A stretch of DNA of 64,000 bases from Pseudeuparius sepicola. Taxonomy: Eukaryota > Arthropoda > Insecta > Coleoptera > Anthribidae. Shown here in pieces: positions 31,556 through 41,395 of this stretch (the stretch's first letter is position 1; every line of letters begins with the position of its first letter). The position numbers were made by a program, and so were the translations under genes. The notes under the pieces were generated by a model, which made no database searches, was not told the DNA's origin, and was given only the letters and a program-made list of their open reading frames with translations. The DNA lies in assembly GCA_963920635.1 (NCBI GenBank), contig OY987298.1:66175949-66239948 (forward strand), written 5' to 3'.

Positions 31556-32159
31556 CCAGGGACCCAGCATGTCGCAGTCTATCACATAGGAAAAGTGAAG
31601 CCTTGAGGGGAAGTTTGTTTTCTGTCGACTCCAAGGAGGCCACAAAGGGGCTGGTACAAGGTTATGTTATATGTCAGTGTCCAACTGTCAGTGTCCAACT
31701 GCCATCAGGTTTCATGTGACATGCATCATAATTCGCAATTTTTTCTAACTTCCAGATACTCAGATGTGTCAATTAAAAGTAATGCGGCCGCCTGTTGTAG
31801 TCCCAATAATTGCAACCAAATTTTTCTTGTATCACCTTTAATAATCCTACAATTCCCATTACGTGTACATTACGTATAAGTAGGTAGTTCAAAACAAAAA
31901 TCGTATTTCATAAATTTTAAATTATTAAGCAGGTAGCTTCAGTCAGGTCTTTTTTTAAAGAGTTTTTATCTATGACTACAAGTTTATTTTAGGTTTGTGA
32001 GGTACCTACCTTGGGAGAGAAATAAAATTACAAAAATTTTATATTGAACACCGAGAAAAACTACATGATTAGAACTACTAGACCTAAGTAATCCGAAATC
32101 TGTGAAAGTTCTTTGGGTAGATAAATTCAACAAGGGAAGAAAGTTCAAGTATACATATA
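31556..32159. other. intergenic, no gene seen
   Basis: Unassigned; contains a short imperfect duplication GTCAGTGTCCAACTG near 31672-31700. Confidence 0.5.
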
Positions 32160-33326
32160 CAGGGTGTCCGGAAAGTATGGGGCAATCTTACAGGAGCAGG
32201 TAGGGGACGTCAAAATATTACGATTGAGCTTTACCACTACGGGTCAGATCTCAATACTTACTGAGATACAGGGCGTTGTAACTCTTTTTTTCAAATTGAA
32301 TTATGGCAATATCTCCCAAACTAATCAAGCTGTTGAACTGAAATTTGGCACTGCTGTGTTTTTGGCGATGGAGAATAAGCTGAAAATGTCAATTTCGCCG
32401 TATCTCACAGAGGGCGACACTTGCGCTGTTTTTGGATCGTGCTTTTACTCGTAACTTTTTTGAGGTTATGTTTTTGGTCCTGCAGGTCTATCATTTTAGT
32501 GCATCTTTTCACTCTGCAAGAAAAAGGTACTCTTGTTTCATAACGATAAAGTCAACCGTTTGCGTTGAAATTGCCAAAACGTGCCCCAAAACACCTGTTG
32601 AGTTCAATATTCGAAACATAAAATTTTCACCTACCGCTTTCAAGTGTTTCATATCAACGGTACCATTTGAAGTGAAAAAAAATCCCTATGAACAAAGTAC
32701 CAAAAATTATTCGCTTTCAAAATGGAAAGGATTGAATTTGACAAAATTTTGACACGCTGTTTCAAGAAAACCAATGGTGTTTTGACCACTGCTCATTTGG
32801 CATTTTTTTCATCATTTTGAATGTACAGTTGATCTGTAATATTTGAAAGTGGTAGGTGAAAATTTTAAGTGTCGAATATTGAACTCAACAGGTGTTTTGG
32901 GGCACATTTTGCCGATTTCAACGCAAACGGTTGATTTAATCGTTATGAAACAAGAGTACTTTTTTCTTGCAGAATAAAAAGATGCACTAAAATAATAGAC
33001 CTGCAGGACCAAAGAGATAACCTCAAAAAAGTTACGAGTAAAAGCACGAGCCAAAAACAGCGCAAGTGGCGCCCTCTGTGAGATACGGCGAAATTGACAT
33101 TTTCAGCTTATTCTCCATCGCCAAAAACACAGCAGTGCCAAATTTCAGTTCAACAGCTTGATTAGTTTGGGAGATATTGCCATAATTCAATTTGAAAAAA
33201 AGAGTTACAACGCCCTGTATTTCAGTAACTATTGAGATCTGATCCGTAGTTGTTGAGCTCAATCGTAATATTTTGACGTCCCCTACTTGCTCCTGTGAGA
33301 TAGCCCCATACTTACCGGACACCCTG
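32160..33326. mobile_element. 1.17-kb near-perfect palindromic element, CAGGGTGTCC tips
   Basis: CAGGGTGTCCGGAAAGTATG at 32160 is mirrored at the right end (GGACACCCTG ending 33326), with TA on both sides. The arms are about 540 bp and mirror nearly throughout, giving mirrored open frames of 96 and 114 codons that are not independent genes. A broken relative lies at 48575-50101. Confidence 0.85.
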
Positions 33327-34425
33327 TATATTACCAATGGATCGAGGAACCTGGTAACAAGGTGCAATAGCGACATATTCTTAAATAAGCAAAATCGGAA
33401 CTGACTTACTCTACTTATTGCTTAAATTCTTGGAAATAATTGCTGGAAATCAATTTCAACTAAAAAATAAATTTGTATCATTTGACAGTTGCCATATTCT
33501 GCACTTGTAGACACAACATTGTCAAGTCTAATTTTTAGAAATCATGGAAACCATTATTAATTTTTACTAACAATCAAAGCACCTGTTATATTCATAGATT
33601 CGCCAATAAAATGGCATACCTGGCATCACTGATACCTTTAGAATGAAGAAAGAATAGGCCTCACTTTGGAAAGTATAATGCTGGGTCCCCTTACTTTAAA
33701 GAGTCCCTGCAGGAACCCTAAGTCAGGCTACTGGTTAACTGTAGTAAATAAAATATGGAATCAAATCAAAACATTACCAGAAATTCAGAAAATTAATTAC
33801 CAATTGGTACGTTTTTGTTTGGATGAACATCTCACTGCGTATAAGAATCCGGCCTTACTTTCCTTTTAATTTTTTTTGAAGGCCCTGTAGAGCTACGGTA
33901 ATTCAAATTAGTACGTTTGGGTTTCCAACAACGCTGAATGAGAAACTGGCATTAATTTTCCTCTAAAAATCCCTAATAGTAATTCTCGAAATTTCAGCTC
34001 TAAAACACCGTCTCTGTGGGCCATGAATTTAACGCACGAGGCACCTGAATTATGAATTCAATGCCATTTTTAAAGCTCTTACCCAACAAAAAAAAGTTTA
34101 TGAAAATCAATGAATAAAGTTATTCATTGATGAAAATCGAGCTATAAATAAAAATTGTACGGGGGTGGTCAGCCCTTATGTGGGCCAAAAAAAAGTTATA
34201 TACTTCGTCTACGAGTTCGTTGTAAGATAATAAATAAGGATTCGAAGCACACCTGCGCGGTTCGTGGATGAAACCTTCCTCTTATGATCAAAAACCATCC
34301 CGGAGGTGACCTGGCTCAAGTATTTCACATTTTTGCAGTAAAATTCCGTTACCACGTTTAAATGAGTTACTAGCATCCTTTGAATGTATAATTTTATCTA
34401 TTTGTTTATTAACCGCCAATTCGGA
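33327..34425. other. intergenic, no gene seen
   Basis: A 67-codon open frame at 33666-33869 (KSGYWLTVVNKIWNQIKTLP) has no recognisable domain. The rest is AT-rich. Confidence 0.45.
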
Positions 34426-34429
34426 ACAT

Positions 34430-34625
34430 AACCCAGACAGCAATGTCATCCATTGGACGTCCGGAATTAGTCCAATTAATGTCCATCCAGGACGTCCATT
34501 TTATGGTCAACGTATGGACATCCAGTTTAGGATTTACATAAGCAGTCCTGGGAATGTCCAAGACTGGACATTAAGTATAGTTTTAAAAAGTAGTCGCATC
34601 ATATTAAAAATGTCATAGTCGAGGT
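34430..34625. repeat. cluster of GGACGTCC-like motifs
   Basis: About ten copies of GGACRTCC, GGACATCC or TGTCCA in both senses within 190 bp, starting AACCCAGACAGCAATGTCAT. It resembles the AGACGTC cluster at 15575-15800 in design but not sequence. Probably a short palindromic MITE. Confidence 0.5.
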
Positions 34626-35272
34626 AAGTACTTATCTTATATAAGTAAATGCTTTTTATAAAATGTTTACTCTTTTAGAAACTATAATAAAAATATTCAT
34701 TATTTATAATATTAAATGTTACAGGGAGTTGAATTTCATCTGAGATAAGGAAAAAGTCAGGTTGAGTTTTGACGTTCCATTACCACAGGATTTAAAGGCT
34801 TTTTTTCAAAGTACCTACTGGTTATAAGATTAAATTCTCTATATCATGTTCAAAATTTCGGGGGCGTTCTATTGTCATTCCGTCTTTGAACGCGCATGGT
34901 CGGAATCCTACCTGCTTCTGGTTCCGGCTCTTGCCGCGTTCGCGTCGCGATCGCCATCTTCATCTTTCATCTTTCTGTGAGTCGAACGTCAAACGGTTTG
35001 TTGTTATTAGGGAGTAATATACCATTTCCCCGGATTTATATGACGCCCAAAGCGAACGCGAAGCGGCGAGCATTAAAATCCGAGGAAGGGTATAACCTCA
35101 GACTAAATTATTACACTTTTCCTCCAGTGTAAGAATATGTAAATTCTGTGACACCTTTTGAAAGTAATAAGATAGGCCAATCAATTCACAAGAGCACCGC
35201 GTCTTTCCTTCCACGTGCATAGTTTGTAGCTCGACTTTGCTCGCTTGACATATAAATAGCCATTTACCAACC

Positions 35273-35552
35273 TCAGTTTGCTTTCTTGATGTCTTTCGAC
35301 TCCCCTTCCTTGATCTGCCCCCTGCCGAAGATCTTCGCCAGACTGTCCCAGATTCCCCCGAAGAACAGCGCGCACATGAGGTTCTCGAAGGGAATGAAGG
35401 GGTCGTGTATTCCAAGGATAATTGAAGACAGCTTGAAGTAAACAAAGAATATAACTATTCCAAAGTAGACCAACGCATGAGGTGCTGAAATCACTTCCGT
35501 CTTCTTGTCTAGGATGAATATTATGGAAGCGACTAGGGAAGCTTTCGTGTAA
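35273..35552 (-). CDS. TMEM38: TRIC channel (TMEM38 family) exon 4, C-terminus
   Basis: The acceptor is TTACAG on the minus strand (35553-35558). The exon begins with the third base of a split Phe codon, then reads 92 residues to TGA at 35273-35275. It encodes YTKASLVASIIFILDKKTE, an APHALVYFGIVIFFVYFKLS membrane helix, IHDPFIPFENL and CALFFGGIWDSLAKIFG, matching the last two membrane helices and tail of arthropod TRIC proteins. These are trimeric intracellular K+ channels of the ER/SR membrane that provide counter-current for Ca2+ release. The four exons give 276 aa, close to the usual 270-300. Confidence 0.92.
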
Positions 35553-35714
35553 CTGTAACAGAAGAATTTTGTTGATATTCTAGTTGCATCTTGGGGACAG
35601 AGAGTTACAGATAAGACTTATTTACTTAGCATTCTTAACGAGAATAATGTCACTATAACTAGGTTCAAATAGAATTGACAGTATGCTGCCCTCATTATAA
35701 ATTCAAGAGACTAC

Positions 35715-35768
35715 CTGGGATCGACAAAAAGCTTTGCCATTTGTTCAATGTATTTATCTGCGTTCTTC
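35715..35768 (-). CDS. TMEM38: possible 54-nt cassette exon of the TRIC gene
   Basis: On the minus strand this segment is bounded by an AG (CCCAAG before 35768) and a GTAGTC donor (below 35715). It lies between exons 3 and 4 and is in frame with both: exon 3 leaves TT, the segment supplies G and 17 codons (KNADKYIEQMAKLFVDP) plus AG, and exon 4 supplies T. Its length is a multiple of three and its codons look protein-like. Family members as I know them join exon 3 directly to exon 4 (QPTF/YTKAS), so it would be an optional insertion. The acceptor has a weak pyrimidine tract. It could be chance or a remnant. Confidence 0.35.
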
Positions 35769-36285
35769 CTTGGGAGCACCCCGTAATCTCCAAATAACAA
35801 TAGGCAATAAAATGCTAATAAAGGAAATTATAAGCCACAGGAGGAGGGTCGGTTGCAAAATGGTTTGTTTGGATTAAGGGGCAGGTAAGGAAATAAAAAG
35901 TTCATTCATTAATCATTCATTCCAGTAATAATGTCCAGTGAATTGATCATCAACTGCCGTACATCCTTAAGCTTATAAGCAGTGTTATGTCTTGCAACAT
36001 GTCCTTTCATTTGGGCCCATATACAGGGTTATTCAAAAACAAATAACACCCGTAGCACAGCGGTATTCCAAGGTTGTAACAACCTTGGCGGTATTCTACT
36101 CCAAAAATAAAGTGACCCGTGTTTTTCTTTTTGTTCAAAGCGTATTAAGCGCCCCACGGGCCCTTAAGGAGCCCTAAAATTTCGTTTTCGCTATATCATT
36201 TAAACGGCTTGATCGATTTTAATGATCTTTTGCACACTTTCATAGATAATTATGTCACATTGCAAGCCAAGATGGATTTATAGAT

Positions 36286-36540
36286 GACAGTTTATTAGAC
36301 TTTCAATCCAATTCTAATAAAGATTACCACGAACGAGGAAATGACGGCCGATGTATTTGAAGAATATTTTCAGCAAATGATAGAGCAGATATCAAATAAT
36401 TCCATACTTGTAATGGATAATGCAAATTTTTATTATACACTAGTGGAGAAGCTTCCAACGAGTTCTTAGAGAAAAGCTAATATTATTGAATGGCTGTACT
36501 AGTAGAGGCCGCAATTTAAAGAAGGAATGGTCAAAAAATA
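36286..36540 (+). pseudogene. DDE_3-type transposase, middle fragment
   Basis: In frames interrupted by stops and a frameshift it reads MTADVFEEYFQQMIEQI, SILVMDNANFYYTLVEKLP and ANIIEWL. These are the second catalytic-aspartate region (VMDNA) and the following RKADIIEWL-like motif of Tc1/mariner-like (DDE_3) transposases. The catalytic context is recognisable but it is not translatable as one protein. Confidence 0.65.
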
Positions 36541-36544
36541 ACGT

Positions 36545-36885
36545 TTAAATAAATTAAAAGTAAAAAAATATTTTAAAAAAAAGCTTTTATTTAAATGCGC
36601 TAAAAAGAATAAAATAATCTTTTCTTTTAAAACTTTTACTATCAACTTATAACGTCATTCCACAATTTATATGATATAAAAGCTTGTCGCGAGATTTAAG
36701 TAGTGGTATTTACTTAGTTTGAAAACTTAAATCTCGCGACAAGCTTTTATATCATATAAAATGTGGAATGACGTTATAAGTTGATAGTAAAAGTTTTAAA
36801 AGAAAAGATTATTTTATTCTTTTTAGCGCATTTAAATAAAAGCTTTTTTTAAAAATATTTTTTTACTTTTAATTTATTTTGTAAT
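36545..36885. repeat. near-perfect 340-bp palindrome
   Basis: Arms 36545-36700 and about 36727-36885 mirror nearly base for base (AAATGCGCTAAAAAGAATAA, TCAACTTATAACGTCATTCC, AAGCTTGTCGCGAGATTTAA) around a loop of about 26 bp (AGTGGTATTTACTTAGTTTG). High arm identity points to a recent origin. It splits the transposase remnant. Confidence 0.9.
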
Positions 36886-37004
36886 TTTTAGTTTGGCCAG
36901 GTGTCTGAGTCTATTCATCTCAGTTAACGCATCATTGTTGCAAGGTCGTTTGCCGGTTAGTTTAGAACAGTCTAGCTCTTCAATGAGGAGACCTTCTAAT
37001 GACC

Positions 37005-37490
37005 ATCTTGGGTGTTCCGCCATGTTGGATTTAGAATGACGTCACACATATAATCATGCATTGTCATCCAAATTAAACGTGTGTACAAAATTTCAGCTCG
37101 ATCGGTTGAAATTTAACTAGTCCGCCATCTTGAGTGTTCCGCCATGTTGGATTTAGAATGACGTCACACATATAATCATGCATTTTCATCCAAATTAAAC
37201 GTGTGTACAAAATTTCAGCTCGATCCGTTGAAATTTAACTAGTCCGCCATCTTGAGTGTTCCGCCATGTTGGATTTAGAATGACGTCACACATATAATCA
37301 TGCATTGTCATCCAAATTAAACGTGTGTACAAAATTTCAGCTCGATCGGTTGAAATTTAACTAGTCCGCCATCTTGGGTGATCCGCCATGTTGGATTTAG
37401 AATGACGTCACACATATAAGCATGCATTGTCATCCAAATTAAACGTGTGTACAAAATTTCAGCTCGATCGGTTGAAGATATCTGCTTCAA
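37005..37490. repeat. four-copy 122-bp tandem array with TGACGTCA and CGCCATCTTG
   Basis: Units carry CCGCCATGTTGGATTTAGAA, a perfect CRE palindrome TGACGTCA at 37037, 37159, 37281 and 37403, CATCCAAATTAAACGTGTGT, and ATTTCAGCTCGATCGGTTGA, and end with CGCCATCTTG. Period 122 bp, with a few percent difference. It is followed by AACAAATTACATAC and a CATA microsatellite, the layout of 3' ends of some RTE-type non-LTR retrotransposons, so it may be that kind of tail. Confidence 0.85.
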
Positions 37491-37521
37491 AATTGAGTTG
37501 CAAGATTCCACCCGAACAAAT

Positions 37522-37551
37522 TACATACATACATACATACATACATACATT
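37522..37551. repeat. (CATA)n microsatellite
   Basis: About seven uninterrupted TACA/CATA units directly after the 122-bp array; a possible target-primed retrotransposon tail. Confidence 0.9.
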
Positions 37552-37614
37552 GCAAGTTAAATAAAAGCTTTTAAAATAGCCAGGCAGCATAGGTCGCTAT
37601 TTAATAAATATTAT

Positions 37615-37888
37615 GTAGTGGACGAAATGGCAAAAAACTTGGCATAATTTGTGCAGCGACTGCCGCCATACCACTGTGAGCTTAACCGCATGGACCCATA
37701 TGAAAGGACATGTTGCAAGACAAACCTCTACTTATAAGCATTCGGATATACGGCAGCTGATGATCAATTCACTGGACATTATTACTGTAGAAAGTTAGCG
37801 AAATGCGGTACAACATGTTATTGCGGAAGAAAATCAAATGAAGAATCTTGATGAATTTATTAACGACTCTCTGGGAATTGATTATTGA
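37615..37888 (+). pseudogene. DDE_3-type transposase, C-terminal fragment
   Basis: Reads WTHMKGHVARQTSTYKHSD, IRQLMINSLDIITVES, then NAVQHVIAEENQMKNLDEF and a stop after GIDY. This matches the tail of Tc1/mariner-like transposases (third catalytic region, then K-H-V...T-x-K-x-x-D-V/I-x-x-L-I). The first catalytic region and the DNA-binding domain are not here. Confidence 0.6.
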
Positions 37889-37899
37889 ATTCGAATTTT

Positions 37900-38640
37900 A
37901 TTTGGATTCGAATTTTCCGAAGATGATCCTTATATTTTGAATTGTATTATTTTAATAAATAAAATTCTCTATGTGAAATTCTATTGCCAACATTATTATA
38001 GATATCAATTAGTTTGTTTCATCAGTGTTTCAAAATTTAATATTTTTGCAAAACTGTTCGGTTGGTTTTAGGAACAAGTAAAAACTAATTGCAACAATTT
38101 CTAACCTTTCCGCGATAGAATAAACCATTTCAAAAACACGTTCCAATAGCAGGCTGAAACTAATATAACAATTTTGTAGTTAGAAGCAAAAAAACGGGAA
38201 CTTTTTTGTGACACTGACTCTTTGTTACATATTTTAAAAATATATATGGTTTGGATTCGTATGAACTTTTTTGTTTTGCTTCAGCTTTTTCATTTGTGAC
38301 TTTTTTGTAAACTGATCGACACTTCAATAAAAACTAGGTAATTTGGTCATGTGTAGTAGATAAAAAACTTATTAGTGGCGGGTGTAGAAATTATCTACTA
38401 CGCGTACAGTGGATTGTCAACTTTCCGTTTTTAGCCAATAACTCTGTCATTTCTGAACAGAATTCTAAAAACGATACATCACTGTATTCGCAAGAAAAAG
38501 GGCTTTGAAATGATGTGCCACAAGGGGGGTAGTTCCATTTGAAATTTGGGGTTGCCAGGGATTAGGGGGATGAACATATTGGGTTGGCTTGACTGTCAAA
38601 AAGCTCCCCCAAACCCTGTATAAATTCATCATAATTTATA
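37900..38640. other. TMEM38 intron sequence, no gene seen
   Basis: AT-rich, unassigned, on the far side of the transposon nest. Confidence 0.5.
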
Positions 38641-40010
38641 AGCTGCATAATTTAGAACAGTGTAAAGCACACCAATTCTAAGTATCTAGTATGTGTTTGT
38701 ATCCAACAGATTCGCGGTTGCTAAGCAATGAAGTGATAATTATTGCACAAGTGGTAGGTATTACCCTTGTTTATGGATACTCTAGTTAGGCAATGTCTGA
38801 CACTGACATAAGGACATGACAGAAATGCAGTAGATACGGGGGGCAGTTTGCAAAAAATAAAGTTGTCCAGCTGTTTTTTTGGTCGATTTTAATAGTAGAA
38901 AATTGGTAGGCAATGACTGAGCCACTTTAATTTTTGGCGCCATCTGTTGCTTGTATCCAATATTGCTCTCGTATCCTCATGACTCGGTCACACATTGGCT
39001 AACTAGGGATTCCCTAAACAAGGGTATTACCGCTTTGATTTTGCACAAGTGCAATTATCGCTAGCAGAGGCATATGATTGGTTGGATTTTTATGGAAGGA
39101 GCTACCTTATTGGATGCAAGCAGTATGAGGGAAATAATCGTATGTAATATCACTAGTGCCAGAAATTTTATCGATAATTTTTTCGAAAGCGCTATTTTGC
39201 CTAGAAAGATCACGAGTATAAATTGGGCTTTTATTTTCTGTAAAATCCCGAGAGCGAAGCTCGAGGGCTTTTATCTCTGAAAATAAAAGCCCAATTTGTA
39301 CGAGTGGTTTTGCTAATGGGCAAAATAGGGCTTGAGAATAAAATTATCTAGAAAATTTTCCGGCACGAGTGGTATTTGTCGAGATTATTTCACGAATACG
39401 ATTTAATAATTTCTGTATTGATTTTTTTTATTGTTTATTTCCAAAACGACTCATTTTGAACGAGTTTATTGACAGCTTCGACTGTAGCGTTCGAGTAAAC
39501 TAACATGACGCTTGGGTATCCAAGGCAAATGCGATTATACCTACACCCTGTCGGCGTTGGTTTATTTTCTGAATGTGTCATAAATTTAAACGGAGGAGGA
39601 GGTCTAAATAACAAGAATTTAGCAATGTAAAAGTTATATAAATTCATTGATATAATGCTTAATAATACCGCAACATAATTTATAAGCTGCATAATTTAGA
39701 ACAGTGTGAAACACACAAACTTTAAGAAGTAGGTACGTGTTTGTATCCAACAGATTCGCGATTGCTAAGCAACGAAGTGATAATTTGCACAAGTGCAATT
39801 ACCGGTAATTGCACTAGTGCAAATTATCGCTAGCAGAGGCATATCATTGGTTGATATTTTTATGGAAGGAGGAAGGAGTTACCTTATTGGATGTAAGCAT
39901 GTATTTGCAGCATTGGATGTAAGTATGAGGGAAATAATCGCTGAAATCATCATCCGATTGGTTAATATTTCACAAAATATGCCATTTCATATTGGCAGTA
40001 GTTAAATTCT
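38640..40010. repeat. direct duplication of ~115 bp about 1.04 kb apart, with related blocks
   Basis: The block from GCATAATTTAGAACAGTGT to GAAGTGATAATT occurs at 38645-38740 and 39688-39785. A second block (GCTAGCAGAGGCATAT to ATGAGGGAAATAATCG) occurs at 39060-39140 and 39829-39940. Between them, 39219-39298 is a hairpin (ATTGGGCTTTTATTTTC mirrored). Probably two copies of one DNA element in tandem, in TMEM38 intron 3. Confidence 0.6.
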
Positions 40011-40584
40011 CAACATTAATTTAATTGCAATAAATTTAATTACCCTGCTTAAATATCAATGTCCATTTATTTCACAGCTGTCATTGAGGGTCCTTCGGTT
40101 CTGAATATACCTATTTTCTGATAGATTTGAATAGATATTCAACGATCAAAGTGTTAAATAAAAGTGTACCTTGTAGTCCTCTATTAAATTTGGCAATGTG
40201 ATGAGTTGTCAGAATATCAGTTTTAGCTACCGCAATAAGCCTTGTTAATTGGGTTAGCGTAACTGCGGCCTAACTAAAAGGGCAGGATTTCATCGAAAAT
40301 ACCAATTATCGGTGAAATCATCTCCTGATTGGTTAATATTGTAAAAATTATGTCATTTCATTGGTTCATATTGACAGGATTTGGCTAGAGAAACTGTTCA
40401 ACTTTTCTCTGTTCCTCAACCCACGCGAGTGTTTGCAGTTTTCCATATTTTCTGGTTGGTAGTAAGCAATAGTTTGTTGCCTGGAATGGTATGCTGTGTA
40501 AAATCACATCCAAAAGTCTGTTACTAACCCCCGGTCTATTAGTTAGAGCAATAAGATTCGATTATAGCATAAACAGAGACTCAC

Positions 40585-40857
40585 AAGGTTGGTTGCATTA
40601 ATTCCATGGCAGTTGGTGTCCACACTCCTCTGATGAGTCGTTCGATCAGTCTCGTGAATCCAGCGCCGTTTCCTTTGACTGTTCCGACGATAATCATAAT
40701 AAGATACGCATTCGGGTATAGTTTTGCGGCGTGACTGACGCCGTCATAAACTTTCTTGCATCTGTAGATTTCTTTCATTGCAGAAAACACTATTTTTACC
40801 GGTAAAAATTTGGCCAGTTTGTATCCAAGGTCCATGGGTGTGTAAAAGACTGCATAC
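40585..40857 (-). CDS. TMEM38: TRIC channel exon 3
   Basis: Acceptor TTTTAG above 40857 and donor GTGAGT below 40585 (minus strand). The exon completes a split Trp codon, then reads 90 codons: YAVFYTPMDLGYKLAKFLP, KIVFSAMKEIYRCKKVYDG, HAAKLYPNAYLIMIIVGTVK, GNGAGF and RLIRGVWTPTAMELM. The KExxR basic motif in a membrane-facing helix and the KGNG-GF turn are signatures of TRIC channels, linked in the family to lipid/Ca2+ control of the pore. Single-gene arthropod TRIC fits best; vertebrate A or B cannot be told apart here. Confidence 0.93.
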
Positions 40858-40969
40858 CTAAAATTAGATGGACATTATTTGACAAAACCTAGAGGTACCT
40901 ACCACAGAAATCGTGTAAATAGCATTTCTGTGAGTAGTACATACATGGTTATATTCCGATTACACTAAC

Positions 40970-41126
40970 CAGACTAGAGTGGCAACCAGTAGTTGTGGGG
41001 TGTTCTTAAGTGGAGCTAAGATGGGTTCTGCAAGGAGTCCGTTGGCTACCATTCCTCCAGCAAACACCACCAACATGTAGGAAAGCCAACATGCTAATGG
41101 GTGTTTCCTGGAAAATGTCTGAGCCC
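40970..41126 (-). CDS. TMEM38: TRIC channel exon 2
   Basis: Acceptor GTTTCAG above 41126, donor GTTAGT below 40970. Phase fits exon 1 (one base plus two) and exon 3 (two plus one). It encodes AQTFSRKHPLACWLSYML, VVFAGGMVANGLLAEPILAP and LKNTPQLLVATLV, a membrane hairpin with glycines typical of the TRIC pore-lining helices and the conserved GLL-x-EP motif. Confidence 0.93.
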
Positions 41127-41189
41127 CTGAAACCGATTAAAAAACGGTGAGTGAAACATTTAATGTACTGTACAGGAAGCCGAAATTAT

Positions 41190-41395
41190 AGGGTGGCCGA
41201 AAAAATCCTCACGGGAAAGAAGCGCTTAGTAAATTTGCGTACAGAAGGAAGCGCGTAGTCATAAAAACTCACTGGAAAATGCGCAGAAGGAAAACTTTGC
41301 ATACGGAAAAATGCGCATAAGGTAAAAAGCGCATGGTGATAATGGTAAATGCACATATGGAAAAATCTAACAGGGATAAAATGCACATTGAATTA
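41190..41395. repeat. degenerate run of GGAAAAATGCGCAT-like units
   Basis: AAGAAGCGCTTAG, GGAAGCGCGTAG, GGAAAATGCGCAG, GGAAAAATGCGCATAAGG, AAAAAGCGCATGG and AAATGCACATATGG recur about every 20-35 bp in TMEM38 intron 1. It looks like a foldback-type or subterminal repeat tract; no clear ends. Confidence 0.5.

Larger units (their letters stand above)
35915..37900 (+). mobile_element. broken DDE transposon with inverted and inserted pieces
   Basis: Lies in TMEM38 intron 3. The plus strand has a middle piece of a Tc1/mariner-type transposase (36286-36540) and a C-terminal piece (37615-37888), separated by a palindrome and a tandem array. At 35926-36010 the C-terminal part also occurs inverted (TTGCAACATGTCCTTTCATT, mirrored at 37693-37714). 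A TACAGGGTTATTC tip at 36012 marks another insertion. The arrangement is a nest of at least three events. Confidence 0.6.

Noticed and set aside
32164..33376. 96- and 114-codon frames as paired genes
   Set aside because: They are mirror images produced by the palindromic element and have no domain.
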